From positions 30,333-94,332 of the forward strand of contig DASTCX010000040.1 in assembly GCA_035710745.1 (NCBI GenBank): a stretch of DNA of 64,000 bases. Direction: 5' to 3'. Shown one piece after another: positions 50,443 to 59,739 of this stretch (position 1 is the first letter of the stretch; each line of letters starts with the position of its first letter). This stretch comes from Candidatus Eremiobacteraceae bacterium (GTDB taxonomy: Bacteria; Vulcanimicrobiota; Vulcanimicrobiia; Eremiobacterales; Eremiobacteraceae). The notes below the pieces were generated by a model, which saw only the letters and a program-made list of their open reading frames with translations, did not search any database and had not been told where the DNA came from. The position numbers and the translations under genes are program-made.

Positions 50443-53183
50443 CGGAGACGATCCGCCGCCGCGGCGAGTTCGCTCGTCAAACCCTCGGCTTGCGGCCAGT
50501 CTCCAGCAGCGGTGGCCGATTCGAGGCGCGCTGCGACCGCTGCGACGGTCGAGGCGCCGATGTTCCCCGCCATGCCCTTCAACTCGTGGGCAAGCGCTTT
50601 CGCGCCGCCGGCATCGCGCGCGTCGATCGCTAAACCCAAACCGCGGACGATGCGGTCAATATCCGATCGTGCGAGTTCGAGCGCTGCACGCATGGCGGAC
50701 TGGTCGGTACCGAACAGTTGGCGCAGCCGGTCCTGGTCGAAGCCGCGTCCGCCTGACGAGGTACTCTCGGCGGCTCGCCCATTGCCCGCCATCACACCCA
50801 GTGGCACCGGATCTTGCGAAACCCATCGGTCGACACACGCACGCATCGCTTCGAGCTGGACCGGTTTTGGCAAATAGTCGTCCATGCCGCGGGCAAGGCA
50901 GTGCTCTCGGTCGCCTTCCATCGCGTTCGCCGTCATCGCGACGATCGGCGTCCGGTACCCTTTTCGCTGCTCGAGCGTCCTTATCGCGCTCGTCGCGGCG
51001 AAGCCGTCCATCGTCGGCATTTGACAATCCATCAGGATCAGGGCGTACGTGCCGCGGGCAAATGCGTCGACCGCCTCAAGGCCATTCACCGCGACGTCGG
51101 CCTCGTAGCCGAGCCGGTTCAATTGCGCCAGCGCTATGTTCTGATTGACTTGGTTGTCTTCGACGAGCAGTATTCGACCGGTCTGGCCGCCGGTCGTTTC
51201 TACGAGCCGAATCGTACCCGCTTTTGCCCCGTTCACCGGCTCGACGCGCCGATTCACCGCGAGGTCTGCTTCGGCGATGCCCGCTAGACAATTGAAGAGC
51301 TGCGATTGACGGATCGGCTTTGACAGATATGCGGAGATTCCGACGCGCGCAGCATCGCGCCGGATCTCGGCGGCATCATATGCCGTTATGAGGATGATCC
51401 GAGTCTTTGCGATCAACGGTTCGTCGGCGATAGCGCGGGCGAGCTGGAGCCCATCCATACCGGGCATCACGAAGTCGACGATCGCCACGTCGTAAGGATC
51501 GCCGGTCGCCGCTGCTTTGCGCAAGATCGCGAGAGCACCGTCGGCATCGCGCGTCGACCCGTTGCGGACCCCCCACGAGACGACGTAGCGGTGTATGATC
51601 TCGCGATCGGTGGGGTCATCGTCGACGACCAGCGCTCGAAGCCCGTGCAAGACGGTTTCGGTGACGGGCTGGCCTTCGGACGTCAGACGTTCCAAGCGCG
51701 CCGTGAACCAGAACGTCGAGCCGTTTCCGAGCGCGCTCGTGACGCCGAGCTCGCCGTCCATGAGCTCGACCAGCCGCTTCGAAATGGATAGCCCAAGGCC
51801 GGTGCCGCCGGGACCGGCCGGCGCCGTGTGTGCCTGGGTGAAAGGCTCGAAAATAAGCTCCCGCGCCTCTTGCGATAGACCGACGCCTGTGTCGGTCACG
51901 CTGAAGCGAACGGTCATGAAGGCATCGTTGAGCGAAGCGACCTCCGCGTGGATGGCGATGCCGCCACGCTCCGTGAATTTGACCGCGTTGCCGAGCAAGT
52001 TGAGAAGGACCTGTCGTAGGCGGCCGGGATCGCCTCGCAAGCGTGTGGGAATTTCCGGAGCGACGAACGTCCGCAGCGTTAGGCCCTTGTCGCGTGCGCG
52101 CGACTTCATCAGCTCGGCGACATCCTCGACGACGGCGACGGGCGAGAAGTCGAGCAGCGCGAGTTCGACCTTGCCCGATTCGAGCTTCGAGAGATCGAGT
52201 ATCTGATTGATGAGAGCCAGCAGCGCTTGGGCAGAATCGTGGACGATGCGCGCGAAGTCTCGCTGCTCGTCGCCGAGATCGGTCCCGAGAAGCAGCTCGC
52301 TCATGCCGATGATGCCGTTCATCGGCGTGCGGATCTCATGGCTCATGTTCGCCAAGAACTGCGACTTGAGCCGATTGGCGTCTGCCGCCTGATCGCGGGC
52401 ATGCAGCAGCGCCCGCTGACGGTCGGCGACCACCGACGCCATTTTCGTGAACTCCCGATCGACTAGCGCTATCTCGTCATCGCCTCGGATGGGCGGACGC
52501 AGCTCGCCGTGGACGCCGAAGAATTCCGTCTTGCTCTTCAGCTCCGACAATCGGCTGACCAACCCGCGGTTCGCGACAAACGCGATCGCGCCGGTGAGGA
52601 CGAAGGCGAGAACGATCGTCACCAAGAGGACGTCATCGAACTGGCGCCAGGTCTGCGCGAGTTCGGCTCGTCGATCCGCATCGAGCTGCTGCTCTTCGCT
52701 GAGGAAAGAGGCCGTCGTGGATCTGAGCGCGTCCATGAGCCGTTTGCCCGAGAGCAGATGCGGCGCGCTCGAAGCGTCCTGACGTCGTCCGGCTTTCATG
52801 CTATTGATCGTCGAGCTGAGGTATCGCAGGTTCGAAGCGGAGAGCGCTGCGAGATGCTGAGCGGTTGCGGCCTGGTGCGGGTTGTCGGAGACGAGGTCGA
52901 CGAGGTCCGCGGCGCTCGCCGGGATCGTCGCTACCGCCCGGTCGTACGGTTGGAGAAAGTTCGAATCGCCCGTAGCGACGTAGCCGCGCACGCCGGTTTC
53001 GGCGTCAACGAGAGAAGCGAGGAGCGCTTGGCCGTCGGAAATCACGAGCGCCGAGTGCAATGCCCATCGCTCGGCGGATTCGGTGCTTTGCTGGAGCCTC
53101 AGGAACACACCGCTGGTGACGAGTATGAATGCGAGCGGAACGGAGACCAGCAGGAGCGTCTTGGTGCTCAGGCTTACGCGCAT
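50439..53183 (-). CDS. hybrid histidine kinase: CHASE3-HAMP-HisKA-HATPase-REC-REC-HPt
   Basis: 914 residues. TM1 is about 9-28, the CHASE3-like sensor 37-180 and TM2 183-205, then HAMP. HisKA has His282 in [15 protein letters not shown]. The HATPase boxes are [16 protein letters not shown] and [13 protein letters not shown]1 carries Asp570 ([13 protein letters not shown]) and REC2 Asp719 ([13 protein letters not shown]). HPt ends the protein with His866 ([14 protein letters not shown]). A full phosphorelay on one chain probably passes phosphate to the HD-GYP regulator next door. A 16-bp palindrome lies 43 bp upstream of the start. Confidence 0.93.
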   Translation of the reverse strand: MRVSLSTKTLLLVSVPLAFILVTSGVFLRLQQSTESAERWALHSALVISDGQALLASLVDAETGVRGYVATGDSNFLQPYDRAVATIPASAADLVDLVSDNPHQAATAQHLAALSASNLRYLSSTINSMKAGRRQDASSAPHLLSGKRLMDALRSTTASFLSEEQQLDADRRAELAQTWRQFDDVLLVTIVLAFVLTGAIAFVANRGLVSRLSELKSKTEFFGVHGELRPPIRGDDEIALVDREFTKMASVVADRQRALLHARDQAADANRLKSQFLANMSHEIRTPMNGIIGMSELLLGTDLGDEQRDFARIVHDSAQALLALINQILDLSKLESGKVELALLDFSPVAVVEDVAELMKSRARDKGLTLRTFVAPEIPTRLRGDPGRLRQVLLNLLGNAVKFTERGGIAIHAEVASLNDAFMTVRFSVTDTGVGLSQEARELIFEPFTQAHTAPAGPGGTGLGLSISKRLVELMDGELGVTSALGNGSTFWFTARLERLTSEGQPVTETVLHGLRALVVDDDPTDREIIHRYVVSWGVRNGSTRDADGALAILRKAAATGDPYDVAIVDFVMPGMDGLQLARAIADEPLIAKTRIILITAYDAAEIRRDAARVGISAYLSKPIRQSQLFNCLAGIAEADLAVNRRVEPVNGAKAGTIRLVETTGGQTGRILLVEDNQVNQNIALAQLNRLGYEADVAVNGLEAVDAFARGTYALILMDCQMPTMDGFAATSAIRTLEQRKGYRTPIVAMTANAMEGDREHCLARGMDDYLPKPVQLEAMRACVDRWVSQDPVPLGVMAGNGRAAESTSSGGRGFDQDRLRQLFGTDQSAMRAALELARSDIDRIVRGLGLAIDARDAGGAKALAHELKGMAGNIGASTVAAVAARLESATAAGDWPQAEGLTSELAAAADRLR

Positions 53184-53225
53184 GTTCAGCCCTCACCGTA
53201 GTTATCGGTCGCTGGGCAGAAGCCC

Positions 53226-53241
53226 ACAGCCCGCGGGCTGT
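53226..53241. promoter_or_regulatory. perfect 16-bp palindrome upstream of the hybrid kinase
   Basis: ACAGCCCGCGGGCTGT lies in the 205-bp space between the kinase gene and the exported protein gene at 53389. It could be an operator for either gene; no matching second copy was found in the window. Confidence 0.4.
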
Positions 53242-53388
53242 CCCGAACGCCGAAAATAGCACCCTCGGACACATCGCAGCACGATCGGTCCTATCGCGAC
53301 AACGCTGCGACACGTGAAAGGTAAGTGTGGCGACCGGTCTCAAACGCCGCAGTCAGACCACTTCCGCTAATCCGTCGGGTGATGAACT

Positions 53389-54120
53389 ATGAACGCTAGT
53401 CGAACCATCGTGTTTTCAGCGCTCGCGTCGCTCGCATTTCTGAGCACTGCGATCCCAAGCGTGGCGCGAGCCGGTCAACAGCCGACGCTCTACCCAGCGA
53501 TGGCTCCCGTCAGTCAATACCTGATGGCGGACCGCCAAAGCGAAATCGACCTGGCACGTAGCGCCGCTCCTAAGGCGATCTCGGATCATGCGACCGTCTT
53601 GGTGCTCGACATGCACGGCTACGAAACCGCTGCGAAAGGCTCGAACGGTTTCACATGTTTTGTGGACCGCTCTTGGACCAAGGCCTTCGATGACGACAAT
53701 TTCTGGAACTCGAGAGTTCGCACGCCCATTTGTTTCAATCCGCAAGCTTCGCGCACCGTGCTGCCATATTCGATATTTGCGACGAGACTGGCGCTCGCCG
53801 GCGCGACCGAAGCGACGATCCGCGAACGGCTCACGGCTGCCGTCGCCGACAAGCAGTTGCCGGTCCCTGAAAATGGCTCGATGGGCTACATGATGTCGAA
53901 GCAGCAATACATCGACGATCATGTCAAGGCGTGGTACTCGCACATCATGGTCTACACGCCTCGGACCCTCGGTGCGCGATCCGGAGAAAGTTGGGGTGCG
54001 GACCGAGTCGGCTCTCCGGTCGTGTACGACAGCAGCCACCTCGTCTGGCCCCAGCCGTGGGCGCTCTTTTTCGTTCCCGTGTCGCACTGGTCAGATGGAT
54101 CGTCCGCACCGATCATGTGA
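53389..54120 (+). CDS. exported protein of unknown function (paralogue 1)
   Basis: 243 residues with a signal peptide of about 28 residues ending SVARAGQ. It shares with the next gene the order PAMAPVSQYLM, EIDLARSAAP, GFTCFVDRSW, FWNSRVRTPICFNP, GATEATIRERL, MGYMMSKQQYI and PVSHWSDGS. The conserved cysteine pair (TCFVD and ICFNP) may be disulfide-bonded. No catalytic motif is recognised. It was probably duplicated in tandem with the next gene. Confidence 0.8.
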   Translation: MNASRTIVFSALASLAFLSTAIPSVARAGQQPTLYPAMAPVSQYLMADRQSEIDLARSAAPKAISDHATVLVLDMHGYETAAKGSNGFTCFVDRSWTKAFDDDNFWNSRVRTPICFNPQASRTVLPYSIFATRLALAGATEATIRERLTAAVADKQLPVPENGSMGYMMSKQQYIDDHVKAWYSHIMVYTPRTLGARSGESWGADRVGSPVVYDSSHLVWPQPWALFFVPVSHWSDGSSAPIM

Positions 54121-54144
54121 TCTTAATTCCTTGAGGAGACCCCG

Positions 54145-54852
54145 ATGAAGAACGTCGCTTACGTTGCTCTTGCTCTTGCCTCGTTGCTCGCATCGGGCGC
54201 CGCTGCGCACGGTCAAGCGTCGCAGGCCGATCCGTATCGCGCGATGGCGCCGATCGCGAAGTACTTGATGCCCAGCGCTACCGCCGAAATCGCATTGGCT
54301 CGCACCGCAGCACCGCCGTCGGTCTCGGCCGATGCCGAGGTCCTCGTGCTGACCCGCAGCGGCTACGTCGTAGCGGCAAAGGGCACAAACGGCTGGGTCT
54401 GTTTTGTCGGGCGCTCGTGGACGGCGGGTCTCGATGATCCCGAGTTTTGGAACTGGCGTGGTCTCGGGCCGGCGTGCCTCAATCCTCCCGCCGTAGAAAG
54501 CGTGCTCCCGCAGTACCTCGCGCGAACGCAGTGGGCCATCGCGGGTGCCACGCGCGAAGAGATCGCCGCGAAGTCGAAGGCCGCCTACGCCGACCACAAG
54601 TTCACCGACCCTGCTGCCGGTTCGTTCGCGCTGATGATGTCGAAGGACGGCTACCTACTCGGTGCGGACGGCCCTTGGCATCCGCACGTCATGCCGTTTA
54701 TCGCGTACGATCAGGTCTCGACGTGGGCCGCAGGCTTCAAGGGTTCGCCGATACTTGGGCCCTCGAGTTTAGCGTATTATCGCCAATACGAGCCGCTCAC
54801 GATCGCTATCCCGGTTTCCCATTGGTCCGACGGCTCGCCCGGTCCGAAGTAG
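54145..54852 (+). CDS. exported protein of unknown function (paralogue 2)
   Basis: 235 residues. GAGGAG at 54133-54138 lies six bases before the ATG. The signal peptide ends near GAAAHGQ. It keeps the paralogue pattern YRAMAPIAKYLM, EIALARTAAP, GWVCFVGRSW, FWNWRGLGPACLNP, GATREEIAAK, LMMSKDGYL and PVSHWSDGS, so it is the same family with about half of positions the same. The two genes are 24 bp apart and co-transcribed. Function unknown. Confidence 0.82.
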   Translation: MKNVAYVALALASLLASGAAAHGQASQADPYRAMAPIAKYLMPSATAEIALARTAAPPSVSADAEVLVLTRSGYVVAAKGTNGWVCFVGRSWTAGLDDPEFWNWRGLGPACLNPPAVESVLPQYLARTQWAIAGATREEIAAKSKAAYADHKFTDPAAGSFALMMSKDGYLLGADGPWHPHVMPFIAYDQVSTWAAGFKGSPILGPSSLAYYRQYEPLTIAIPVSHWSDGSPGPK

Positions 54853-55303
54853 CTAATCGCAGGCAAAATAACATGACGGCCGCCGAGTGCGAGCCGGCGC
54901 CCGTCATGCTTCCTTCTCGCTTCAAGAGGAGGCCGACCAGAAGCGTAACAGAGTCGGCATCTCCCGTCGCGCACGTTCAGGTACTCAGCGGGATGCGCAG
55001 GCGAACGCGTCATCAGCCTGACATCGAATATCCGCCCGATTATATCGAACCTCATCCGAACGTCATCGAATCGTCCGTGTTCACGTAGTATGATCGCGTT
55101 GGTTCCTGGTTAGCCCCTTGAACCGACGGCTCTTGTCGCTATATCTTGCTGTGGCGACAAGAGCTTTTTTCTTTGGCGCAACGATGACACGGATAATCCG
55201 ACAAGCTTCGGGATTATTTGCGAGTCTATCAAAACGCGATCGAGTGACAACAAAGTGCCGCTCCTTAGGACACGCGAAGCACAAAGTCAAATCGTCATGA
55301 GAC
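54853..55303 (+). other. 451-bp space with one doubtful small frame and a strong terminator
   Basis: The only plus-strand frame with a plausible start is 54873-55088 (71 residues, ATG; basic N-terminal half, then PPDYIEPHPN). It has no clear ribosome binding site and could be chance. The space ends with the terminator at 55129. No tRNA, repeat or other gene was seen. The transcript of the paralogue pair may end here, or a small RNA may be encoded. Confidence 0.4.
55129..55173 (+). terminator. strong terminator in the space before the AraC gene
   Basis: GCTCTTGTCGC and GCGACAAGAGC make an 11-bp perfect stem around a 14-base loop, followed by TTTTTTCTTT. It ends a plus-strand transcript about 130 bp before the AraC start. 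Confidence 0.85.
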
Positions 55304-56182
55304 ATGTTAGACCGAGTACCGCAACCGGACGATGCACGACCGACGCAGCTCACGCTCGTCGCATCGAGCAAGAAACGAACCTGGGCTGGTCTACAGGCAT
55401 CGATCCACCACACGTCCGGCGGACTCTTCAAGCATCGTCCAAGCTTCTTGCATTTCAGCGTCTACATGAACGTCGGCAATCCGGTGACGAGCGTCTATCA
55501 TCGCGACGGCGTCATGCATCGCGGTTTCCATGCGCCCGGCGATATCGACATCATCCCGTTCGGAGAACCGGCGCAGTGGGAAGAAGTCGGCCCATCGACA
55601 AGCCTACTCGTCCGCCTGATGCCGACGCTGCTCGAGTCGACGGCCGATGCGATGGGCCTCTCGATGAGCGCCTTATCGATCGCGCCTCAGCTCCAGATCC
55701 GCGATCCCAAATTAGAGCACATCTGTTGGGCCCTCAAGGCCGAGTTGGAAAACGGCGATCCGCGAGAGCGGCTGTATGCCGAGGGTTTAGGGACCGCTAT
55801 CGCAGCGCAGCTGCTGTGTCGCTATTCGCGCACCGCTGATGTCTTGCCGAAGAACGGTCTGACCCGGCGCCAGCTGCGCACGACGGTCGACTTCATCGAC
55901 GCGCATCTGGCCGCGGACCTTTCCGTCGCCGAAATCGCCGCCGCCACCGGCATGAGCGCGTCGCATCTGAAGACGCTTTTCAAGCGCACCACCGGTCTCC
56001 CGGTGCATCAATACGTCATCCGGCAGCGCCTCGACCGCGCCGTCGATCTGATATCCGGCGGTCGCTTGCGGCTGAGCGCCGCGGCGCTCAAAGCCGGCTT
56101 CGCGGATCAGAGTCACATGGCGCGCTGCATGCGCCGCGTCATGGGCGTCACTCCGACCGAGGTCGTCCGCAACTCGCGCTAA
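55304..56182 (+). CDS. AraC-family transcriptional regulator (paralogue of the 19431 gene)
   Basis: 292 residues. The sensor half contains FHAPGDIDIIPFGEPAQWEE; the DNA-binding half has LSVAEIAAATGMSASHLKTLF and LSAAALKAGFADQSHMARC as the two HTH units, ending MGVTPTEVVR. It shares with the 19431 gene the blocks RDPKLEHICWALKAELE, RLYAEGLGTA and HMARCMRRV. Both lie next to TonB-receptor-type genes or a remnant of one (here the 1079-residue receptor, convergent), so control of receptor expression is a reasonable hypothesis. Confidence 0.9.
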   Translation: MLDRVPQPDDARPTQLTLVASSKKRTWAGLQASIHHTSGGLFKHRPSFLHFSVYMNVGNPVTSVYHRDGVMHRGFHAPGDIDIIPFGEPAQWEEVGPSTSLLVRLMPTLLESTADAMGLSMSALSIAPQLQIRDPKLEHICWALKAELENGDPRERLYAEGLGTAIAAQLLCRYSRTADVLPKNGLTRRQLRTTVDFIDAHLAADLSVAEIAAATGMSASHLKTLFKRTTGLPVHQYVIRQRLDRAVDLISGGRLRLSAAALKAGFADQSHMARCMRRVMGVTPTEVVRNSR

Positions 56183-56210
56183 GGGTCAGCCGATTTCTCG
56201 ACTGACCCTT
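56181..56210 (+). terminator. hairpin at the end of the AraC gene
   Basis: AAGGGTCAG/CTGACCCTT, a nine-pair stem starting at the last base pair of the stop codon. No T run follows, so it is a weak terminator or an mRNA end stabiliser. Confidence 0.45.
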
Positions 56211-56213
56211 GTA

Positions 56214-56237
56214 GCGGTCGAGCTTTAGCTCGACCGG
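56214..56237 (+). repeat. intergenic palindromic element, copy 6
   Basis: GCGGTCGAGCT-TT-AGCTCGACCGG, the same inner stem as copy 1 but with the outermost pair lost and without the CGCG tail. It lies between the convergent AraC and receptor genes. Confidence 0.75.
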
Positions 56238-56256
56238 AATCGACGCTGCCCGCTCG

Positions 56257-59200
56257 TTAGAGCTTCGTCGAGACGCTGAACGTGAACTGGCGAGCAGATG
56301 CTAGCCCGTACGGCGCGTACGGGTAGTAGTTGTCGCCGTAGTAGGCCGGGTTTTGCGGGAACCCGCTGAGCGCGGGCGCGCCGAGCGGACTCAGTTGATA
56401 GAAGTAGTTATCTGAGTAGGAGATCACGCCATCGCTGGTCGGGAGCTCCCACGGATAACCGTGGTTGTGGATCGACGTGAACACGTTCGTCACGAGCAAC
56501 GTCGCCTTCGTGCGTTGCCCCAGATCGTGACCGACCGCGAGGTTCATCGTCAAGAACGCTGGGCCTTTGAGGGATCCCGGCGCGTCGAATGTGTGCGTGT
56601 ACGGATCCGGTCCTACGGCCGAGAGGCCGCTCGGATCCGGGAAGAGCGACGGGTCGCCGTACGGCGCGCCCGACTGGTAATTGAACGTCGGTATGATGTC
56701 GAAGCCGTGCGTCCGCTCGTCGAGCGTCAGCGTGGAGACGAACGGAACGACGTACGACGGCGTGGCGACGAGCGGCGCTTGCACGAACGACGGGTAGTAG
56801 TAGCCGTTCGGATCGAGCAAGGCATACTTCGTACCATGCGCTGCGTTGTAGGCCGCTATGCCGGCGTTCTGGACGTCGATGAACGACGATCCGTTGCCCG
56901 CCTTCGTGTAGCGGATCTTCGAGTTCGTATACGTCGCAGACAGCGTCAATGACAAACCATCTTCGCCGCCGCGGTTCTTGCGAAGCAAGAACTCGCTGCC
57001 GCTGATGCGGGCCGCGCCGTAGTTGTAGCCCGTGACGAAGGTCGGAATCGCCGGGTTCACCGGCAATGTCAGGATCTGTCCGCGCGTGTTGCGGTAGAAC
57101 GGTGTGATCTTGGCGGACAGGCCGTTCGCGAAGTCGTGCTCGAACGAGAGGTCGTAGTTGGTGCTGTCTTCCGGCTGCACAGGATGCAGCGCCGTGAAGC
57201 CAAGGCCATCCCAGTACCGGTTCAACGCGCGCACCGTGTTGCCCGGACCCCACACGCTCGGCGATTCGTACTCGAGGAACGCGGAGTTCGGCGCCTCGAC
57301 GTATCGTCCGACCGACGCTCGGATCACGTCGCGCGACGACATCGCGAACGTCATGCCGAATCTTGGGCTGAACTCGTTGTAGGTGAGATCGCCGGAGACG
57401 TTCTGCCAGTTCGCCTTGCCGGGCGCGTCCACGGGCAATCCGCCGCCGGTCGTCGAGAGGACGTTGAGGTAGCCGTTGCACGGGTCGCCGACCGGATAGG
57501 CGAAGCCGTGGAGGCAAACGCCGTCTTGCAGCTCCGACTGCATGGCGAGGCCGTTCGCGCCGGTGATCTGAAGCGGCATCAACGCGAACTTGAACTGGTC
57601 GAAGCGCCCGCCGACGTTGAACGTCCACTTCTCCGAGGGTCGATAGGTGTCGGCAAGCACGACGTCGCCGAAGATCGGCGTCGTCGTCGACAGGTAGTTG
57701 TAGGGGCCGCGGGTCTCGACTACGGTATCGCCCGGATTGCAGGCGACGAGCGTATCCGTGGAGAGGTTGCCGCACTCGGTCCGACCACCGGGCACCCCAG
57801 CAGTATCCGACATGCCGAAGTAGTTGCCGTAGTTGTTGCGGTCGGTGATGTCTTTGCTGTAGTCGACGTCGACCGCGACGCGATTGGCAGGACTGAGTTG
57901 GTTCTCGTAGTTCAACGTGATGCCGGTGGCGTTGTCGTGCAGCTGGTAGAACGTGCCGCCGACGATGCCTTCAGTCGGTTGGTTCAGCGTCCAGAACGAA
58001 TACATCTTGTAGCCGTACAACCGCAGATACGAGGTGGAGCTCAACGAACGCGTGTAGCCGAGCTTCTCGATGGAGTACTGGGTGGCTTGGTTGTCGGTGA
58101 ATCCACCCGCGATCGGCCCTTGCGAGCCGCCTGCCGTCGGCCACGTCAGTGCGAGGAACTTCGAAGGATCGTACGGCTTGCCGACGCCGCCCGTATAGAC
58201 CGCGCCCGTCGGCCAGTCGATGGAGTTCGGGTTCGGGTTGCCGATCGAGCACGCGCCTTCTTCGCAGAAGAGCGCCGGGTCGACTTTTGCGCCGCCGCCG
58301 TATGCGTCATAGTTCGGAGATATCGTCATGCCGACGACGTAGAGCGCTTGCAGATCGTCCTGCAGGCCGTTGTGCGAGAACAGCCAGTGGAAGTTGCCGA
58401 CGGTGTCGCGCTCGTCCGCATACGGATTGTTGTTGTATAACCCTTGCGAGATCTCCGCACGCAGCGAGTTCGACTGCGCGCAATTGAGGATCGCTCCGCC
58501 GGTGAAGCCACCGCCGGTCGCGATGTGGTTGTAGTCTGCGCAACCCGCGTCGCCGGCGGGGATGTTGAATGTCAGCCCTTGATTATTCGACTGGTTGTTG
58601 AAGTCATACGCCGCGTTGATGGCGAGCGTCGAGACGTAGTAGCTGAAGTGGCCGTCCGGCGTCGCACCATAGATGTCCGTTTGCAGCGTGTGGTCGAAGG
58701 TCGGGTTGCCGCCCACGAACGTGACATCGGCACCGCCCGGATACCGGCCGCGCTGCATGACCTGGTTGATGTACCCCGACATCGCGCGGCCTGCATCGGC
58801 GGGTTCGCCGCCGGTGTACACCTCGAGGCTCGCGAGGCCGTTGGTCAAGAACGACGTCGCGTTGTACTGGTCGAAACCGCGATTGAGCGGAATGCCGTCG
58901 AGCTCGAACCCGACTTGGTCGAACGACCCTCCGCGCAAGCTCAGCGTGCCCTGGCCGTTGTAGCCGCCGCCCGAGCCGCCTTGACGAGCCACGCCCGGCA
59001 GCGAGCCGACGACGCCATTTTGGCTATAGAGCGTCTCGGCGCCGCCAGCGCTGCCCTGGTAGCCGTTGATGGACGTGGCGTTGACCGCATAAAGGTCGCC
59101 GGTGACCGCTTTGTTGACGACCGATGTTTGTGCCGTCGCGGTGACGCGACCGATGACCTTGGCCGACGGGCGCAGCGAGATGTCGGCGCGCGTCGTCTGG

Positions 59201-59496
59201 TCAGCGGAGACTGTAAGTCCGTACTCGGTGGTGGGATCGTAACCGTCCTTCACCGCGGTGACGGCGTAGGTGTCCGGCGAGAGATTCAACAGGACGAAGA
59301 ATCCCTTTGCGTCGGTGACCGCCCGGACCGACTGTGAAGGCGACGTGCCCGACACAGCCGCTCCGGCGATCGCTTGACCACTTGCATCCGTGACGACGCC
59401 GCTGATGTTGCCGGTCGTTCCCGCCAGCGTCTTCGTTGCCTGGCAGAACACGAGCGACACCACGAGCACGAAGCCCAGGAGCCGATGCTTTGACAT
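56257..59496 (-). CDS. TonB-dependent-receptor-like outer-membrane protein with N-terminal CarboxypepD_reg domain
   Basis: 1079 residues. The signal peptide ends near TLAGTTG. A carboxypeptidase-regulatory-like domain follows (GVVTDASGQAIAGAAVSGT, GFFVLLNLSPDTYAVTAVKDGY), then a plug region (NGVVGSLPGVARQGGSGG, FELDGIPLNRGFDQY) and a long barrel. This is the Oar-like type of receptor. The substrate is unknown; such receptors import large ligands or bind surface partners. GGAGG precedes the ATG. It is divergent from the second receptor at 59740, and the two share a 243-bp control region. Confidence 0.88.
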   Translation of the reverse strand: MSKHRLLGFVLVVSLVFCQATKTLAGTTGNISGVVTDASGQAIAGAAVSGTSPSQSVRAVTDAKGFFVLLNLSPDTYAVTAVKDGYDPTTEYGLTVSADQTTRADISLRPSAKVIGRVTATAQTSVVNKAVTGDLYAVNATSINGYQGSAGGAETLYSQNGVVGSLPGVARQGGSGGGYNGQGTLSLRGGSFDQVGFELDGIPLNRGFDQYNATSFLTNGLASLEVYTGGEPADAGRAMSGYINQVMQRGRYPGGADVTFVGGNPTFDHTLQTDIYGATPDGHFSYYVSTLAINAAYDFNNQSNNQGLTFNIPAGDAGCADYNHIATGGGFTGGAILNCAQSNSLRAEISQGLYNNNPYADERDTVGNFHWLFSHNGLQDDLQALYVVGMTISPNYDAYGGGAKVDPALFCEEGACSIGNPNPNSIDWPTGAVYTGGVGKPYDPSKFLALTWPTAGGSQGPIAGGFTDNQATQYSIEKLGYTRSLSSTSYLRLYGYKMYSFWTLNQPTEGIVGGTFYQLHDNATGITLNYENQLSPANRVAVDVDYSKDITDRNNYGNYFGMSDTAGVPGGRTECGNLSTDTLVACNPGDTVVETRGPYNYLSTTTPIFGDVVLADTYRPSEKWTFNVGGRFDQFKFALMPLQITGANGLAMQSELQDGVCLHGFAYPVGDPCNGYLNVLSTTGGGLPVDAPGKANWQNVSGDLTYNEFSPRFGMTFAMSSRDVIRASVGRYVEAPNSAFLEYESPSVWGPGNTVRALNRYWDGLGFTALHPVQPEDSTNYDLSFEHDFANGLSAKITPFYRNTRGQILTLPVNPAIPTFVTGYNYGAARISGSEFLLRKNRGGEDGLSLTLSATYTNSKIRYTKAGNGSSFIDVQNAGIAAYNAAHGTKYALLDPNGYYYPSFVQAPLVATPSYVVPFVSTLTLDERTHGFDIIPTFNYQSGAPYGDPSLFPDPSGLSAVGPDPYTHTFDAPGSLKGPAFLTMNLAVGHDLGQRTKATLLVTNVFTSIHNHGYPWELPTSDGVISYSDNYFYQLSPLGAPALSGFPQNPAYYGDNYYPYAPYGLASARQFTFSVSTKL

Positions 59497-59568
59497 GTTT
59501 TCCTCCTTGGATCGGCGATTGCCATCCGATTGAAGTCTAGCATCGACGCGCGGTGAGCGTCGCGCACG

Positions 59569-59658
59569 TTCGGACCGAGTTAGTATTTTCGGACAAATGC
59601 GCGCGCGTCACGAAAATGCCAGCGCGTCCGAATGTGCTTGAGCACGTCCGAGCGTCCG
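59569..59658. promoter_or_regulatory. cluster of CGGAC/GTCCG motifs between the two receptors
   Basis: Five copies of the pentamer: CGGAC in TTCGGACC (59571-59575) and in TTCGGACA (59590-59594), GTCCG in GCGTCCGAA (59626-59630), and GTCCG twice more (59646-59650, 59654-59658). A GTGCTTGAGCAC palindrome lies among them. The arrangement in a divergent promoter region suggests a multi-site regulator. Confidence 0.4.
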
Positions 59659-59690
59659 CGACGAGACGAGTTACGCGATGCTAGACTCGA

Positions 59691-59715
59691 GTCGGGCCGT
59701 TCCCTACGGCCCGAC
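59691..59715 (+). promoter_or_regulatory. 5'-UTR hairpin ahead of the second receptor
   Basis: GTCGGGCCGT-TCCCT-ACGGCCCGAC, a 10-bp perfect stem, ends 15 bases before the GGAGG ribosome binding site, separated from it by TAGGC and an A-run. It may stabilise the mRNA or control translation. Confidence 0.5.
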
Positions 59716-59739
59716 TAGGCAAAAAAAATGGGAGGACAT

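Noticed and set aside
57136..58440. 434-codon open frame on the plus strand
   Set aside because: It lies wholly antisense to the receptor gene at 56257-59496, is arginine- and valine-rich without a signal peptide or motif, and is a usual shadow in high-G+C DNA.
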